Shown here one piece after another: positions 55,536 to 64,000 of a DNA stretch of 64,000 nt (position 1 is its first letter; the number at the start of each line of letters is the position of its first letter). The stretch spans positions 22,032-86,031 of the forward strand of contig JAGBQJ010000036.1 of the NCBI GenBank assembly GCA_017632935.1. The letters are read 5' to 3'. The stretch comes from Bacteroidales bacterium. GTDB taxonomy: Bacteria > Bacteroidota > Bacteroidia > Bacteroidales > F082. The notes below the pieces were generated by a model. It saw only the letters and a program-made list of their open reading frames with translations. It was not told where the DNA came from and made no database searches. The position numbers and the translations under genes are program-made.

Positions 55536-57284
55536 ATGAAAAGACATATCATAATCCTAACCCTGGCCCTCTTGGCCGTCACCGCCTTCGGCCAACACGA
55601 CGAACAAGTCACCGTGGAAGGCAAATACCGTCCCAAAGTGAACAAGGTGAATAAACTCCAGCTCACCCCTGAGACACCTCAGCCCACTTATAACTTCCCT
55701 AGCTCGGAAGTCAACCCTAAAGAGGCAAAGCAGAAGTTCGCCCTCGACTTGGAGAAAATTGCTCCTACGGGTTATGCTGCCAAGAACGACAAACTCGTTA
55801 CCCCGACCAAGAACTTTCTCATGGCAGGTATGGGAACGCGAGTCTCTCCGCTGTTCCTCTACAAGCACAACTCCATGCTGACCAAGACCCTCGGTCTGGG
55901 TGTGGGCATCAAGCACAACTCCTCGTGGCTCAATATCGAGGACTACGCGCCTTCAAGCTATATGAACAATGCCTTCGACCTCAACCTCTCGACAAGCAAG
56001 TTCGATGGCTTCCAGATGGATGGTGGCGTCTACTACAAAAACGACATGTACCATTTCTATGGTTTGAATCTGGCTGAGTTTCCTGTGACTTTGACGGATG
56101 ACCAAATCGCGAAGGCCTGTCCTCGGCAGATGTACAATACCATCGGCGGGCATCTTGGCTTGGCCTCCACCACGACCCGTGTCGGCGAACTGAGCCATGA
56201 TGCTCATTTGGATTACTTCTATCTGCTTGACCGTGAGCATAATATCGACGTTGGCTATACCCTTGGTTATACTGACAACTTCTGGGGCGACAAGAGCCAT
56301 CCGCAGAAGTTGGGCCTCGACTTGGGCTTCCAATACGACTATTGTATGGGTCAAGTCGACAATCTCTTTGTCGTCGACCGTATCTGGTTCAAAGCCAATC
56401 CTTTCTTCGAGATGAGCAACGAGTTCTACCGCTTGCACCTCGGTGTGCGCTTGGACGGCACCACCAAATACACGGAAGAGGACAGTTTCTTGACCGTCCG
56501 TCCCGATTTGAGCGGCAGTCTGTTCGTCTTGGACAAGAAACTGGAGTTCTACGCAGGGTTGAACGGCGGGCGTCAAATGTTAAGGTTTAGCGATGTCGTC
56601 AACGACAATCCCTTTATCTCTCCTGACATCAATCCCTCGTTACGCACGCAAAACGTGAAACTTAGTTTCGACGGCGGTGTGCGCACCAACATTGCCGAAA
56701 TTGTTGACTTGCATTTGGGCGTGCGCTACCGTCATATCGACGATGATCCGCTCTTTTGCCGGACGAGGGTCACGATGGTCACCCCTATCCCCGAGGGTTT
56801 CGAAATCCCGATTTGGAACAGCTATTACTTGGTTTACGACGAAACACAAACGGTGAGCGTGCTTGCCAACATGCGCGTGAAGCTGCGTAATAGCCTGACT
56901 GCTGACATGGGCTTCGCCTACAACAACTACGAGCCAACGGTGCAGGAATATGCATGGTACCGTCCCACGATGGAAGGCAAATTGAAGCTGACCTACGATG
57001 TCAATGACAAGTTGGCCTTTAACACCACCTTCCTTTATCAAGGCGGACGCTACGCCAAGATTTGGAATGACGACCCGTACTGGAAAGCAAAGTATCCTCC
57101 GGTATTTGACATAGAAAAACTGAAAGATGTCTTCGACCTTAGCATAGGCGCCGATTACAAGTTCAATGACCAGGTGACGGCCTTTGCGCTACTCGACAAC
57201 GTGGCACACCAGAAGTATATGCTTTATTACGACTATCCTGTCACGGGTATACAGTTTTTCGCTGGCGTGAAGCTGAGATTCTGA
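55536..57284 (+). CDS. Outer-membrane beta-barrel (TonB-receptor-like) partner of the TPR protein
   Basis: 582 residues. Signal peptide RHIIILTLALLAVTAFG. After an N-terminal stretch (VTVEGKYRPKVNKVNKL) comes a run of amphipathic strands, ending FFAGVKLRF, with terminal Phe as in outer-membrane barrels. No plug domain or TonB box is recognised, so it is not a classical receptor. It follows the TPR gene by 67 bp, with a GCCCCGTAGGGGC repeat in the gap. Confidence 0.8.
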   Translation: MKRHIIILTLALLAVTAFGQHDEQVTVEGKYRPKVNKVNKLQLTPETPQPTYNFPSSEVNPKEAKQKFALDLEKIAPTGYAAKNDKLVTPTKNFLMAGMGTRVSPLFLYKHNSMLTKTLGLGVGIKHNSSWLNIEDYAPSSYMNNAFDLNLSTSKFDGFQMDGGVYYKNDMYHFYGLNLAEFPVTLTDDQIAKACPRQMYNTIGGHLGLASTTTRVGELSHDAHLDYFYLLDREHNIDVGYTLGYTDNFWGDKSHPQKLGLDLGFQYDYCMGQVDNLFVVDRIWFKANPFFEMSNEFYRLHLGVRLDGTTKYTEEDSFLTVRPDLSGSLFVLDKKLEFYAGLNGGRQMLRFSDVVNDNPFISPDINPSLRTQNVKLSFDGGVRTNIAEIVDLHLGVRYRHIDDDPLFCRTRVTMVTPIPEGFEIPIWNSYYLVYDETQTVSVLANMRVKLRNSLTADMGFAYNNYEPTVQEYAWYRPTMEGKLKLTYDVNDKLAFNTTFLYQGGRYAKIWNDDPYWKAKYPPVFDIEKLKDVFDLSIGADYKFNDQVTAFALLDNVAHQKYMLYYDYPVTGIQFFAGVKLRF

Positions 57285-57303
57285 AGATGTCTTAAACGCT
57301 CTG

Positions 57304-57332
57304 AAAAGCCCCTTCCTGTGGATGGGGCTTTT
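57304..57332 (+). terminator. Terminator before gyrB
   Basis: AAAAGCCCC / GGGGCTTTT (9 bp) followed by TTTCTTT; a second, imperfect hairpin (TTTCTTTCCCGCG/CGCGAGAAAGAAA) follows. Confidence 0.75.
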
Positions 57333-57429
57333 TCTTTCCCGCGTGCGCGAGAAAGAAAGGTGTTTTTGAAATTTGCCTGTTTTTAGCCCCGTAGAGCCGT
57401 TTTGGACAAAAAACAAATTTTTCAACTTT

Positions 57430-57463
57430 TTTGTGTTTCGTGCCGAAAAAATCCGTATCTTTG
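57430..57463 (+). promoter_or_regulatory. gyrB promoter
   Basis: TTTG at 57430-57433 and TATCTTTG at 57456-57463, spacing 22 bp, 34 bp before the ATG. Close to the Bacteroidota consensus. Confidence 0.65.
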
Positions 57464-57493
57464 CATCTTTATTTGAAAACAGCAAAATTTTAG

Positions 57494-59473
<1,980 letters not shown>

Positions 59474-59499
59474 TCAAACTTCAACAAAATAATAGAAAA

Positions 59500-59952
59500 A
59501 TGAAAACACGAAAATTGAACAAGGTTTTAGCTGCATTAGTGTTCGTCGGCCTGATGTTGGTGTCACAAGGGCTGACCGCACAGTCTAACACTCCCAATAA
59601 TTCAGCACCAACTACTGAGGATAAAGTTAATGCTGTGATTCAAGCATTGGAAGCCATCTCGAATGCCATTCAACAGCAGAACAATAATAACGCAGTTGTG
59701 CCTCAGAATTCCAATAACGGGAATTACAATAACGGTAACAACGGTGGTTATAACTCGAATTTCAACAGTACTCCTACGTATCAGCAGCCTAGAAAAAAGA
59801 CGCCTTGTGCGCATTGTAACCATACGGGGAAATGCCCTTATTGTGATGGAAAAGGCGTTCGATTGAATCAGTTTTCCCACGAAAAAGTGACCTGCATGTG
59901 GTGCAATGGAAACGGGCGTTGCCATTGGTGTAACGGGAATGGCGAGCTGTAG
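59500..59952 (+). CDS. Secreted protein with DnaJ-type CXXC zinc-binding pairs
   Basis: 150 residues. Signal peptide ending SQGLTAQS, then a helix and a long Asn/Gly/Tyr-rich flexible linker (about 60-97). The last 50 residues hold four CxxC pairs: CAHC, CPYCDGKG, CMWCNGNG and CHWCNGNG, spaced like the DnaJ zinc domain (CxxCxGxG). A secreted protein with a DnaJ-like zinc module and no J-domain. Role unknown; perhaps a redox or scaffold protein. Ends with a good terminator. Confidence 0.75.
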   Translation: MKTRKLNKVLAALVFVGLMLVSQGLTAQSNTPNNSAPTTEDKVNAVIQALEAISNAIQQQNNNNAVVPQNSNNGNYNNGNNGGYNSNFNSTPTYQQPRKKTPCAHCNHTGKCPYCDGKGVRLNQFSHEKVTCMWCNGNGRCHWCNGNGEL

Positions 59953-59972
59953 AGCAGCCTTTTTTAAGAAAG

Positions 59973-60016
59973 ATGTCCACGATGGTAATAATATCAGCAT
60001 CGTGGACATTTTTTTT
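59973..60016 (+). terminator. Rho-independent terminator
   Basis: Perfect 12-bp stem ATGTCCACGATG / CATCGTGGACAT followed by TTTTTTTAC. It separates the CXXC protein from the kinase-AAA gene. Confidence 0.88.
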
Positions 60017-60074
60017 ACACTCTTCTTGCGCATATCAAATAAAATCGTGAACTTTGCCCAATAAATTTGTCACT

Positions 60075-61823
60075 ATGGAAACATTCAAAAAAGGGGAGAA
60101 GATCGGCAAGTATGTCATCAACTCGTTTATAAAGAAAGGTGCTGTGGCTGAGTCGTATACGGTGCTCGGCCCTGACGACATGATGTATTTCATGAAGATA
60201 TATGAGCTTCAGAGCATTCCGAAAGAACAACTTTTCGAGGGCAAAGAGGTCTACGAGATCCAACTCTGCAAGGAGCTGAACACCGACGAGAATGCCAATG
60301 TTGTGCGCTATGTCGACAATGGCGAAGTGAAAAAGGGCAACGTCGTTTACCACTATTTGGTCACGGAGTTCTATCGTGGTATGCTGCTTTACGATGCCGT
60401 CAAGCAAGGCGGGCCCTTTGATTTGGAAGACGCTGTGCAAATCACTTTATGCGTATTGACTGGATTGTCGTTCATCCATTCCCGTGCGTTGATACACAAC
60501 GATATACGGCCTTCCAATATCATGCTGCAAGAGCTCGACGACGGCATGTTGATGCCCACCATCATCGACTTGGGTCATATTTCATACATGGTCAAGGGTC
60601 GTCCGACCTTTGTCGACGAGGACTTGATGCCTTACTTTCGTGCACCTGAGACCTTCCGCGCGGTTTACACGGTGAAGAGCGACATCTTCTCGACAGGTGC
60701 CCTCCTTTACTTCCTGATATTTGGCAAGTCGCCATGGGAGATAGTAGATCTGAGGACTTTTAACGGTGACAAGCAAAAAATTGCCGATGCGGTAAAGAAA
60801 GCGAGGAAGCAGGACCTTGTGCTGGAAACCGACGAGGTGAAACTGCCTGATTACATGAAAGCCATCTTGCAGAAAGCCTTGGCCAAGAAACCCGAAGACC
60901 GTTTTGCGTCGGCAGGTGAGTTTGCGCAAGACTTGATTGAGCAGGTGATGCCTGAATTGGCCAAAAAGATGGAGGATAATGAGCAGAATGCCTGTGCTGA
61001 GGAAGAAGGACAGGTCAATGCTGGTCCGGTCATTACCTTCAAGAAAGGCTCGGGCAGTGGCTTCGACAATGTGACAGGGCGTGATGAACTGAAGGAGCAA
61101 CTCCGCAAGGAAGTGCTTTTTGCCTTACAGAATCCCGAGAAAGCCAAAGCGTACAAGCTGCCAGCCATCAATGGCGTGTTGCTCTATGGCCCTCCAGGTT
61201 GCGGAAAGAGCCTGGTGCTTCAGAGCTTTGCGGAAGAGCTGGGCTTCAATTATTCCATCATCAAGGGCGTGGAGATGGGCCATATATATCAAGAAGGGGT
61301 GCTCGACAACTTGCAGCGCATCTTCGATGCCGCCGAAATCAAGGCGCCGTTTGTGCTCTGCTTCGACGAGATAGAGTTCATCGCCCCCAATCCCAATGCG
61401 GAAGGGGAGGAGAGCAATATCACGCCGCAGATTTCCGCTTTCTTTAGTATGCTGAATGACTGCTCAAAGAAAGGCATTCTCGTGGTGGCCACCACCAACC
61501 GTCCCGACCTCATCGACCAGGCCATCATGCGTGTGGGCTGCTTCGACCGCGTGTTCTTCGTGCCGCAACCTGATCGGGAGGCACGCAAGGACATCTTCAT
61601 GGACCACCTGAAAGACCGCCCCTGCGAGGAACTTGACTTCGACGAACTGGCCAGACTGTCGGATGACTTCAACGCGGGCGACATCACCGAGGCTGTCAAC
61701 GAAGCCGCCATGACCGCCGCCTACAACGACGTGCCTATCTCGCAGAAGATTCTCGTCGACGTGCTGAAATACAAAAACCCGACCTATTCCACCAAGACAC
61801 GCATCGGATTCAATAAGAACTGA
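60075..61823 (+). CDS. Ser/Thr-kinase-like domain fused to an AAA+ ATPase
   Basis: 582 residues from ATG 60075. Residues about 1-290 form a eukaryotic-like protein kinase: Lys41 (YFMKIYE), catalytic loop HNDIRPSN (Asp143, Asn148), metal motif as DLG (Asp165) and APE (190-192). Two hallmarks differ from the norm: HRD is HND, and the Ser/Thr-specific Lys of the loop is Arg145; the glycine loop is weak. A short acidic linker leads to an AAA+ module: Walker A GPPGCGKS (372-379), Walker B with Asp431-Glu432, sensor-1 Asn475 (ATTNRPD), arginine fingers near 486/492, and DITEAV sensor-2 region. AAA part is closest to FtsH/CDC48-type. A small YbjN-like protein follows after 5 bp. Role unknown; an ATPase-powered unfoldase under kinase control is a hypothesis. 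Confidence 0.88.
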   Translation: METFKKGEKIGKYVINSFIKKGAVAESYTVLGPDDMMYFMKIYELQSIPKEQLFEGKEVYEIQLCKELNTDENANVVRYVDNGEVKKGNVVYHYLVTEFYRGMLLYDAVKQGGPFDLEDAVQITLCVLTGLSFIHSRALIHNDIRPSNIMLQELDDGMLMPTIIDLGHISYMVKGRPTFVDEDLMPYFRAPETFRAVYTVKSDIFSTGALLYFLIFGKSPWEIVDLRTFNGDKQKIADAVKKARKQDLVLETDEVKLPDYMKAILQKALAKKPEDRFASAGEFAQDLIEQVMPELAKKMEDNEQNACAEEEGQVNAGPVITFKKGSGSGFDNVTGRDELKEQLRKEVLFALQNPEKAKAYKLPAINGVLLYGPPGCGKSLVLQSFAEELGFNYSIIKGVEMGHIYQEGVLDNLQRIFDAAEIKAPFVLCFDEIEFIAPNPNAEGEESNITPQISAFFSMLNDCSKKGILVVATTNRPDLIDQAIMRVGCFDRVFFVPQPDREARKDIFMDHLKDRPCEELDFDELARLSDDFNAGDITEAVNEAAMTAAYNDVPISQKILVDVLKYKNPTYSTKTRIGFNKN

Positions 61824-61828
61824 ACGCC

Positions 61829-62233
61829 ATGAATGCCAAGGATTTGGTACAGAAATACTTGAAGTCGCACGGCATCGTCGCGACCAAGAATGAAGTCGGC
61901 CTGAATTTTATTTATGAGGGCTGGAACTTCCTGTTTTGGAACGATGTTGACGACCCTTTGTTTTTCCGCCTGACCTTGCCCGGCCTCTTTGACGTGACGG
62001 ACGACAACTTCGCCAAAGCCATCATGGCCTGCAACAATGTCAACTGGAACTACAAGGTGGTGAAGGCTGTGCTCTACGACTACGAGGATGGCAAGGAAAA
62101 AGGTGCTTCGGTGTGGATGTGCTACGAGCAGGTACTGGATGCCACGCCCGACATGAACACGCTTATGCATTGTGCCATACAGAGTCTTGTCGCTGCCGCT
62201 GAGGCGTTTACCAAGGAAGTGATGGAGGAATGA
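61829..62233 (+). CDS. Small YbjN-like partner of the kinase-AAA protein
   Basis: 134 residues, no signal peptide. Alpha-beta-beta-beta layout with LVQKYLKSHGIVATKNEVGLN, RLTLPGLFDVTDDNF and a C-terminal helix, as in YbjN or type III chaperone-like folds that bind other proteins. It begins 5 bp after the kinase-AAA stop, so it is co-translated with that gene and is probably its binding partner or regulator. No enzymatic motif seen. Confidence 0.65.
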   Translation: MNAKDLVQKYLKSHGIVATKNEVGLNFIYEGWNFLFWNDVDDPLFFRLTLPGLFDVTDDNFAKAIMACNNVNWNYKVVKAVLYDYEDGKEKGASVWMCYEQVLDATPDMNTLMHCAIQSLVAAAEAFTKEVMEE

Positions 62234-62253
62234 ACCTAGCCTTGAATAAGATA

Positions 62254-62287
62254 AAAAAAGAGACGCGCACAAGCGCGTCTCTTTTTT
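62254..62287. terminator. Bidirectional terminator
   Basis: Perfect 14-bp stem AAAAAAGAGACGCG / CGCGTCTCTTTTTT, loop of 6 nt; ends the kinase-AAA unit and the convergent lipoprotein gene. Confidence 0.88.
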
Positions 62288-62306
62288 GTTGAATTTGTGA
62301 TGCTGA

Positions 62307-63125
62307 TTATTTCACTTTACCATCGATGGTGATGTCCGTGCGGAGATAAACGTTGTTGCTGTTGTACACGGGAGTAATCGTGGCATGGGTGATGTGAATC
62401 AGGTAGAGGTTGTCGCCATTGACAATGGCCAGCATGTCGTTGTAGTCAGCGCTGGCGTTGCAGGTGATTTTGCGGTAATTCTCAACAGGCTGAACGGTTT
62501 CGGCCAGGCTGGTGAAATAGGCGTTCTTGTCGCTCATGGTCTCGATGTCAGCGAAATCGTCGCCATCGCACAAATACATTTGAACATCATCGTTCAAAGG
62601 CAGGAGGGTCGTAAACACTTCTTTGTAGTTGTTGCCCCATTTCAGGCCATAGTTGGCCATTTCTTCTTCGCTCGGGACAGCGGAACCTTCGCGTTTCCAA
62701 GTAATGTTGGAAACTTCCAGAGGCTGGTCAGGTTGGTTGATGGTCAGGGTGATGGTGGCAGTGGCGGTTTCACCAGCGGCATCGGTTACAATGGCCTTGA
62801 TGACGGAAGTGCCAATGATTTCGTCTTTTTCTGCGTTGTAAGTCACTTTGTCTTTGTAGGTGTACTCAGTTCCATCCAGATAGACAGTGTCCCATCCTTC
62901 ATCGTCAATTGTCACGATGACGGAAGCAAGCTTGCTGTTGGTAATAGCGCTGGAAGCCATAACGAAACCGAAGTTGACTTCTTCGCCCAAATTAACGGTA
63001 GCGTTGTTCTGCACGTAACCAGTCTCATTGAGGACTTGGATGGTGGGTTGACCTTCTTTAGGATCGCAGCTTGCAAAGAAAGCAATGCTGACGAGGCACA
63101 CAAGTGCTAATGCTAATTTCTTCAT
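62307..63125 (-). CDS. Ig-like lipoprotein, unrecognised
   Basis: 272 residues, lipobox FFASC (Cys about 20), so probably anchored in the membrane. The N-terminal half (about 25-130) has a beta-sandwich pattern with NLGEEVNFGFVMASS, VTIDDEGWDTVY and ATATITLTINQP, as in cell-surface Ig-like or Bacteroidota PKD-like domains; the C-terminal half (LYLIHITHATITPVY) is a second beta region. No defined family. Its promoter has TATCTTTG on the minus strand at 63187-63194. Confidence 0.65.
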   Translation of the reverse strand: MKKLALALVCLVSIAFFASCDPKEGQPTIQVLNETGYVQNNATVNLGEEVNFGFVMASSAITNSKLASVIVTIDDEGWDTVYLDGTEYTYKDKVTYNAEKDEIIGTSVIKAIVTDAAGETATATITLTINQPDQPLEVSNITWKREGSAVPSEEEMANYGLKWGNNYKEVFTTLLPLNDDVQMYLCDGDDFADIETMSDKNAYFTSLAETVQPVENYRKITCNASADYNDMLAIVNGDNLYLIHITHATITPVYNSNNVYLRTDITIDGKVK

Positions 63126-63186
63126 TTTTTAATGATTTTAGTTTGTAATTAGGTTATTTGTTTAAAGTTTCTTTCAAAGAACGTTG

Positions 63187-63194
63187 CAAAGATA
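63187..63194 (-). promoter_or_regulatory. -7 box for the 62307 lipoprotein
   Basis: CAAAGATA (TATCTTTG on the minus strand), 62 bp before the ATG. Confidence 0.5.
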
Positions 63195-63237
63195 GCAAAT
63201 AGTTTGCCAAAGTGTTCAAAACTGCCAAAAAATCTCA

Positions 63238-63295
63238 AAAAGCCTGCCTATTTCTCCCTTGTTGAAAGCATCAGGGGGAGCTTAGGCAGGCTTTT
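63238..63295 (-). terminator. Terminator of the ferredoxin gene
   Basis: Perfect 13-bp outer stem AAAAGCCTGCCTA / TAGGCAGGCTTTT with an inner CTCCC/GGGAG helix; on the minus strand a T-run follows. It lies about 33 bp past the ferredoxin stop. Confidence 0.75.
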
Positions 63296-63327
63296 CTTTC
63301 TTTTAATGCAGTTTAATGTTCATTCAA

Positions 63328-63495
63328 TTAGTCTTCAACGATTGCTTCGTTCGGGCAAGCGCCGGCGCAAGTGCCGCAACCAACGCAGGTGTCAGGGTCG
63401 ATGACATAGATGTCGCCTTCCGAAATAGCGCCCACCGGGCATTCGTCAATGCAAGTGCCGCAAGCAACGCAGCTGTCTGTGATTTTGTAAGCCAT
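63328..63495 (-). CDS. 2[4Fe-4S] ferredoxin
   Basis: 55 residues, too short for most gene callers to favour but clear by sequence. Two CxxCxxCxxxCP clusters: [14 protein letters not shown] and [14 protein letters not shown], each giving a [4Fe-4S] centre. It carries low-potential electrons, for example from the oxidoreductase whose gene begins divergently at 63835. Promoter -7 box TATTTTTG on the minus strand at 63543-63550. Confidence 0.95.
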   Translation of the reverse strand: MAYKITDSCVACGTCIDECPVGAISEGDIYVIDPDTCVGCGTCAGACPNEAIVED

Positions 63496-63542
63496 AATGA
63501 TTTTAATTTTAGGGTTTGTTTTGAGTTTTCGTTTTCGTGCCG

Positions 63543-63550
63543 CAAAAATA
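63543..63550 (-). promoter_or_regulatory. -7 box for the ferredoxin gene
   Basis: CAAAAATA (TATTTTTG on the minus strand), 47 bp before the ATG; a CAAA at 63575-63578 is a possible but slightly distant -33. Confidence 0.5.
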
Positions 63551-63643
63551 CTACAACTTTTATTCCAATGCGTTCAAAATCGAAATTTTTAATCAGTCTA
63601 AATAAGAATAATGTTTAAAGCGTTGATATTGAAAATGTTGTGT

Positions 63644-63664
63644 CCTTCGACAAGCTCAGGAACC
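63644..63664. repeat. Dispersed TTCGACAAGCTCAGG repeat
   Basis: CCTTCGACAAGCTCAGGAACC, the reverse orientation of the ftsZ and EamA copies, between the divergent ferredoxin and oxidoreductase genes. Confidence 0.75.
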
Positions 63665-63702
63665 TTTTTTGTCTGTAAAAAGGAAAATAAATAGCGGAAA
63701 TG

Positions 63703-63735
63703 TTTGGGATTGCACCTTTTTATTATATAAATTTG
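63703..63735 (+). promoter_or_regulatory. Promoter of the oxidoreductase gene
   Basis: TTTG at 63703-63706 and TAAATTTG at 63728-63735, spacing 21 bp, identical spacing to the POT 1 promoter. A 100-bp leader with TGAATCTTTGAATC repeats follows. Confidence 0.65.
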
Positions 63736-63834
63736 CAGCAAAATATAAGCGATGGCTTTGTATGCCTTAACTCGTTTATAATCAAATTCTTGAATCTTTG
63801 AATCTTTGAATATTAAATCTTTAAATCAATTAAT

Positions 63835-64000
63835 ATGACAGCAAAAAGTAAAGTTGTTCCCCTTGAACATGTCGTCATCAGATTCTCTGGCGACTCGGGC
63901 GATGGTATGCAACTTACCGGAAATCTATTTTCGGATTCAACAGCATTTGCCGGAAACGATTTCGCCACCTTCCCGGACTATCCGGCTGAAATCCGCCCGC
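63835..64000 (+). CDS. 2-oxoacid:ferredoxin oxidoreductase, alpha subunit (3' end cut by window)
   Basis: First 55 residues only. [17 protein letters not shown] is the signature of the gamma/alpha-fused subunit of 2-oxoglutarate or related 2-oxoacid:ferredoxin oxidoreductases (KorA/VorB-type), followed by [13 protein letters not shown], also typical. It oxidatively decarboxylates a 2-oxoacid to an acyl-CoA and reduces ferredoxin. The beta subunit should follow beyond the window. Confidence 0.9.
   Translation, partial: MTAKSKVVPLEHVVIRFSGDSGDGMQLTGNLFSDSTAFAGNDFATFPDYPAEIRP

Overview
This 64 kb window is chromosomal DNA of a Bacteroidota bacterium, most likely order Bacteroidales and host- or gut-associated. 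The lineage is supported by Bacteroidota -7 promoter boxes (TAnnTTTG) upstream of many genes, gingipain-like C25 peptidases with type IX secretion (T9SS) sorting tails, a TonB-dependent receptor followed by DUF4249 lipoproteins, and repeat families typical of these genomes. No tRNA, rRNA, CRISPR array or transposase was recognised.

Layout. 1-7.5 kb is the end of the division and cell-wall cluster ftsW-murG-murC-ftsQ-ftsA-ftsZ. 7.7-16.7 kb holds an Rgp-like C25 peptidase, a SpoU RNA methyltransferase, a HAD phosphatase, a TonB-dependent receptor and two DUF4249 lipoproteins. 16.8-24.7 kb holds two more C25 peptidases on the minus strand, one Rgp-like and one Kgp-like, around a TerB/DnaJ protein. 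24.8-30.5 kb has a CtpA-type S41 protease, a TsaC-like protein, a GT2 glycosyltransferase, a VWA-like membrane protein and an SlyD-like FKBP. 30.6-36.7 kb is an accessory, AT-rich island: FISUMP-type proteins, an AAA/DUF4143 ATPase bracketed by duplicated hairpins, a long non-coding structured stretch, small secreted orphans, duplicated leaders and a deleted gene relic. 36.8-43 kb has valS and two tandem POT peptide transporters. 43.2-44.4 kb is an AT-rich orphan. 44.5-46.9 kb is the preQ0/preQ1 (queuosine) set queF-queC-queD-queE. 46.9-51.9 kb has an RsmI-type methyltransferase, dnaA, a YigZ/IMPACT protein, an EamA transporter and prmC. rnpB (RNase P RNA) follows at about 51.86 kb. Then come a large TPR protein with a beta-barrel partner, gyrB, a secreted CXXC protein, a kinase-AAA+ fusion with a small downstream partner, a lipoprotein, a 55-residue 2[4Fe-4S] ferredoxin and the start of a 2-oxoacid:ferredoxin oxidoreductase.

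How it fits together. The three C25 proteases are probably T9SS cargo that digest protein outside the cell, and the two POT transporters could import the peptides released. The ferredoxin is the natural electron carrier for the oxidoreductase next to it. The most novel item is the Ser/Thr-kinase-like/AAA+ fusion at 60.1-61.8 kb with an adjacent YbjN-like small protein. Next come a strongly folded candidate non-coding RNA at 33.16-33.37 kb, a folded element between queD and queE, and two cases where dispersed repeats appear to have been absorbed in frame into essential genes (ftsZ, prmC).
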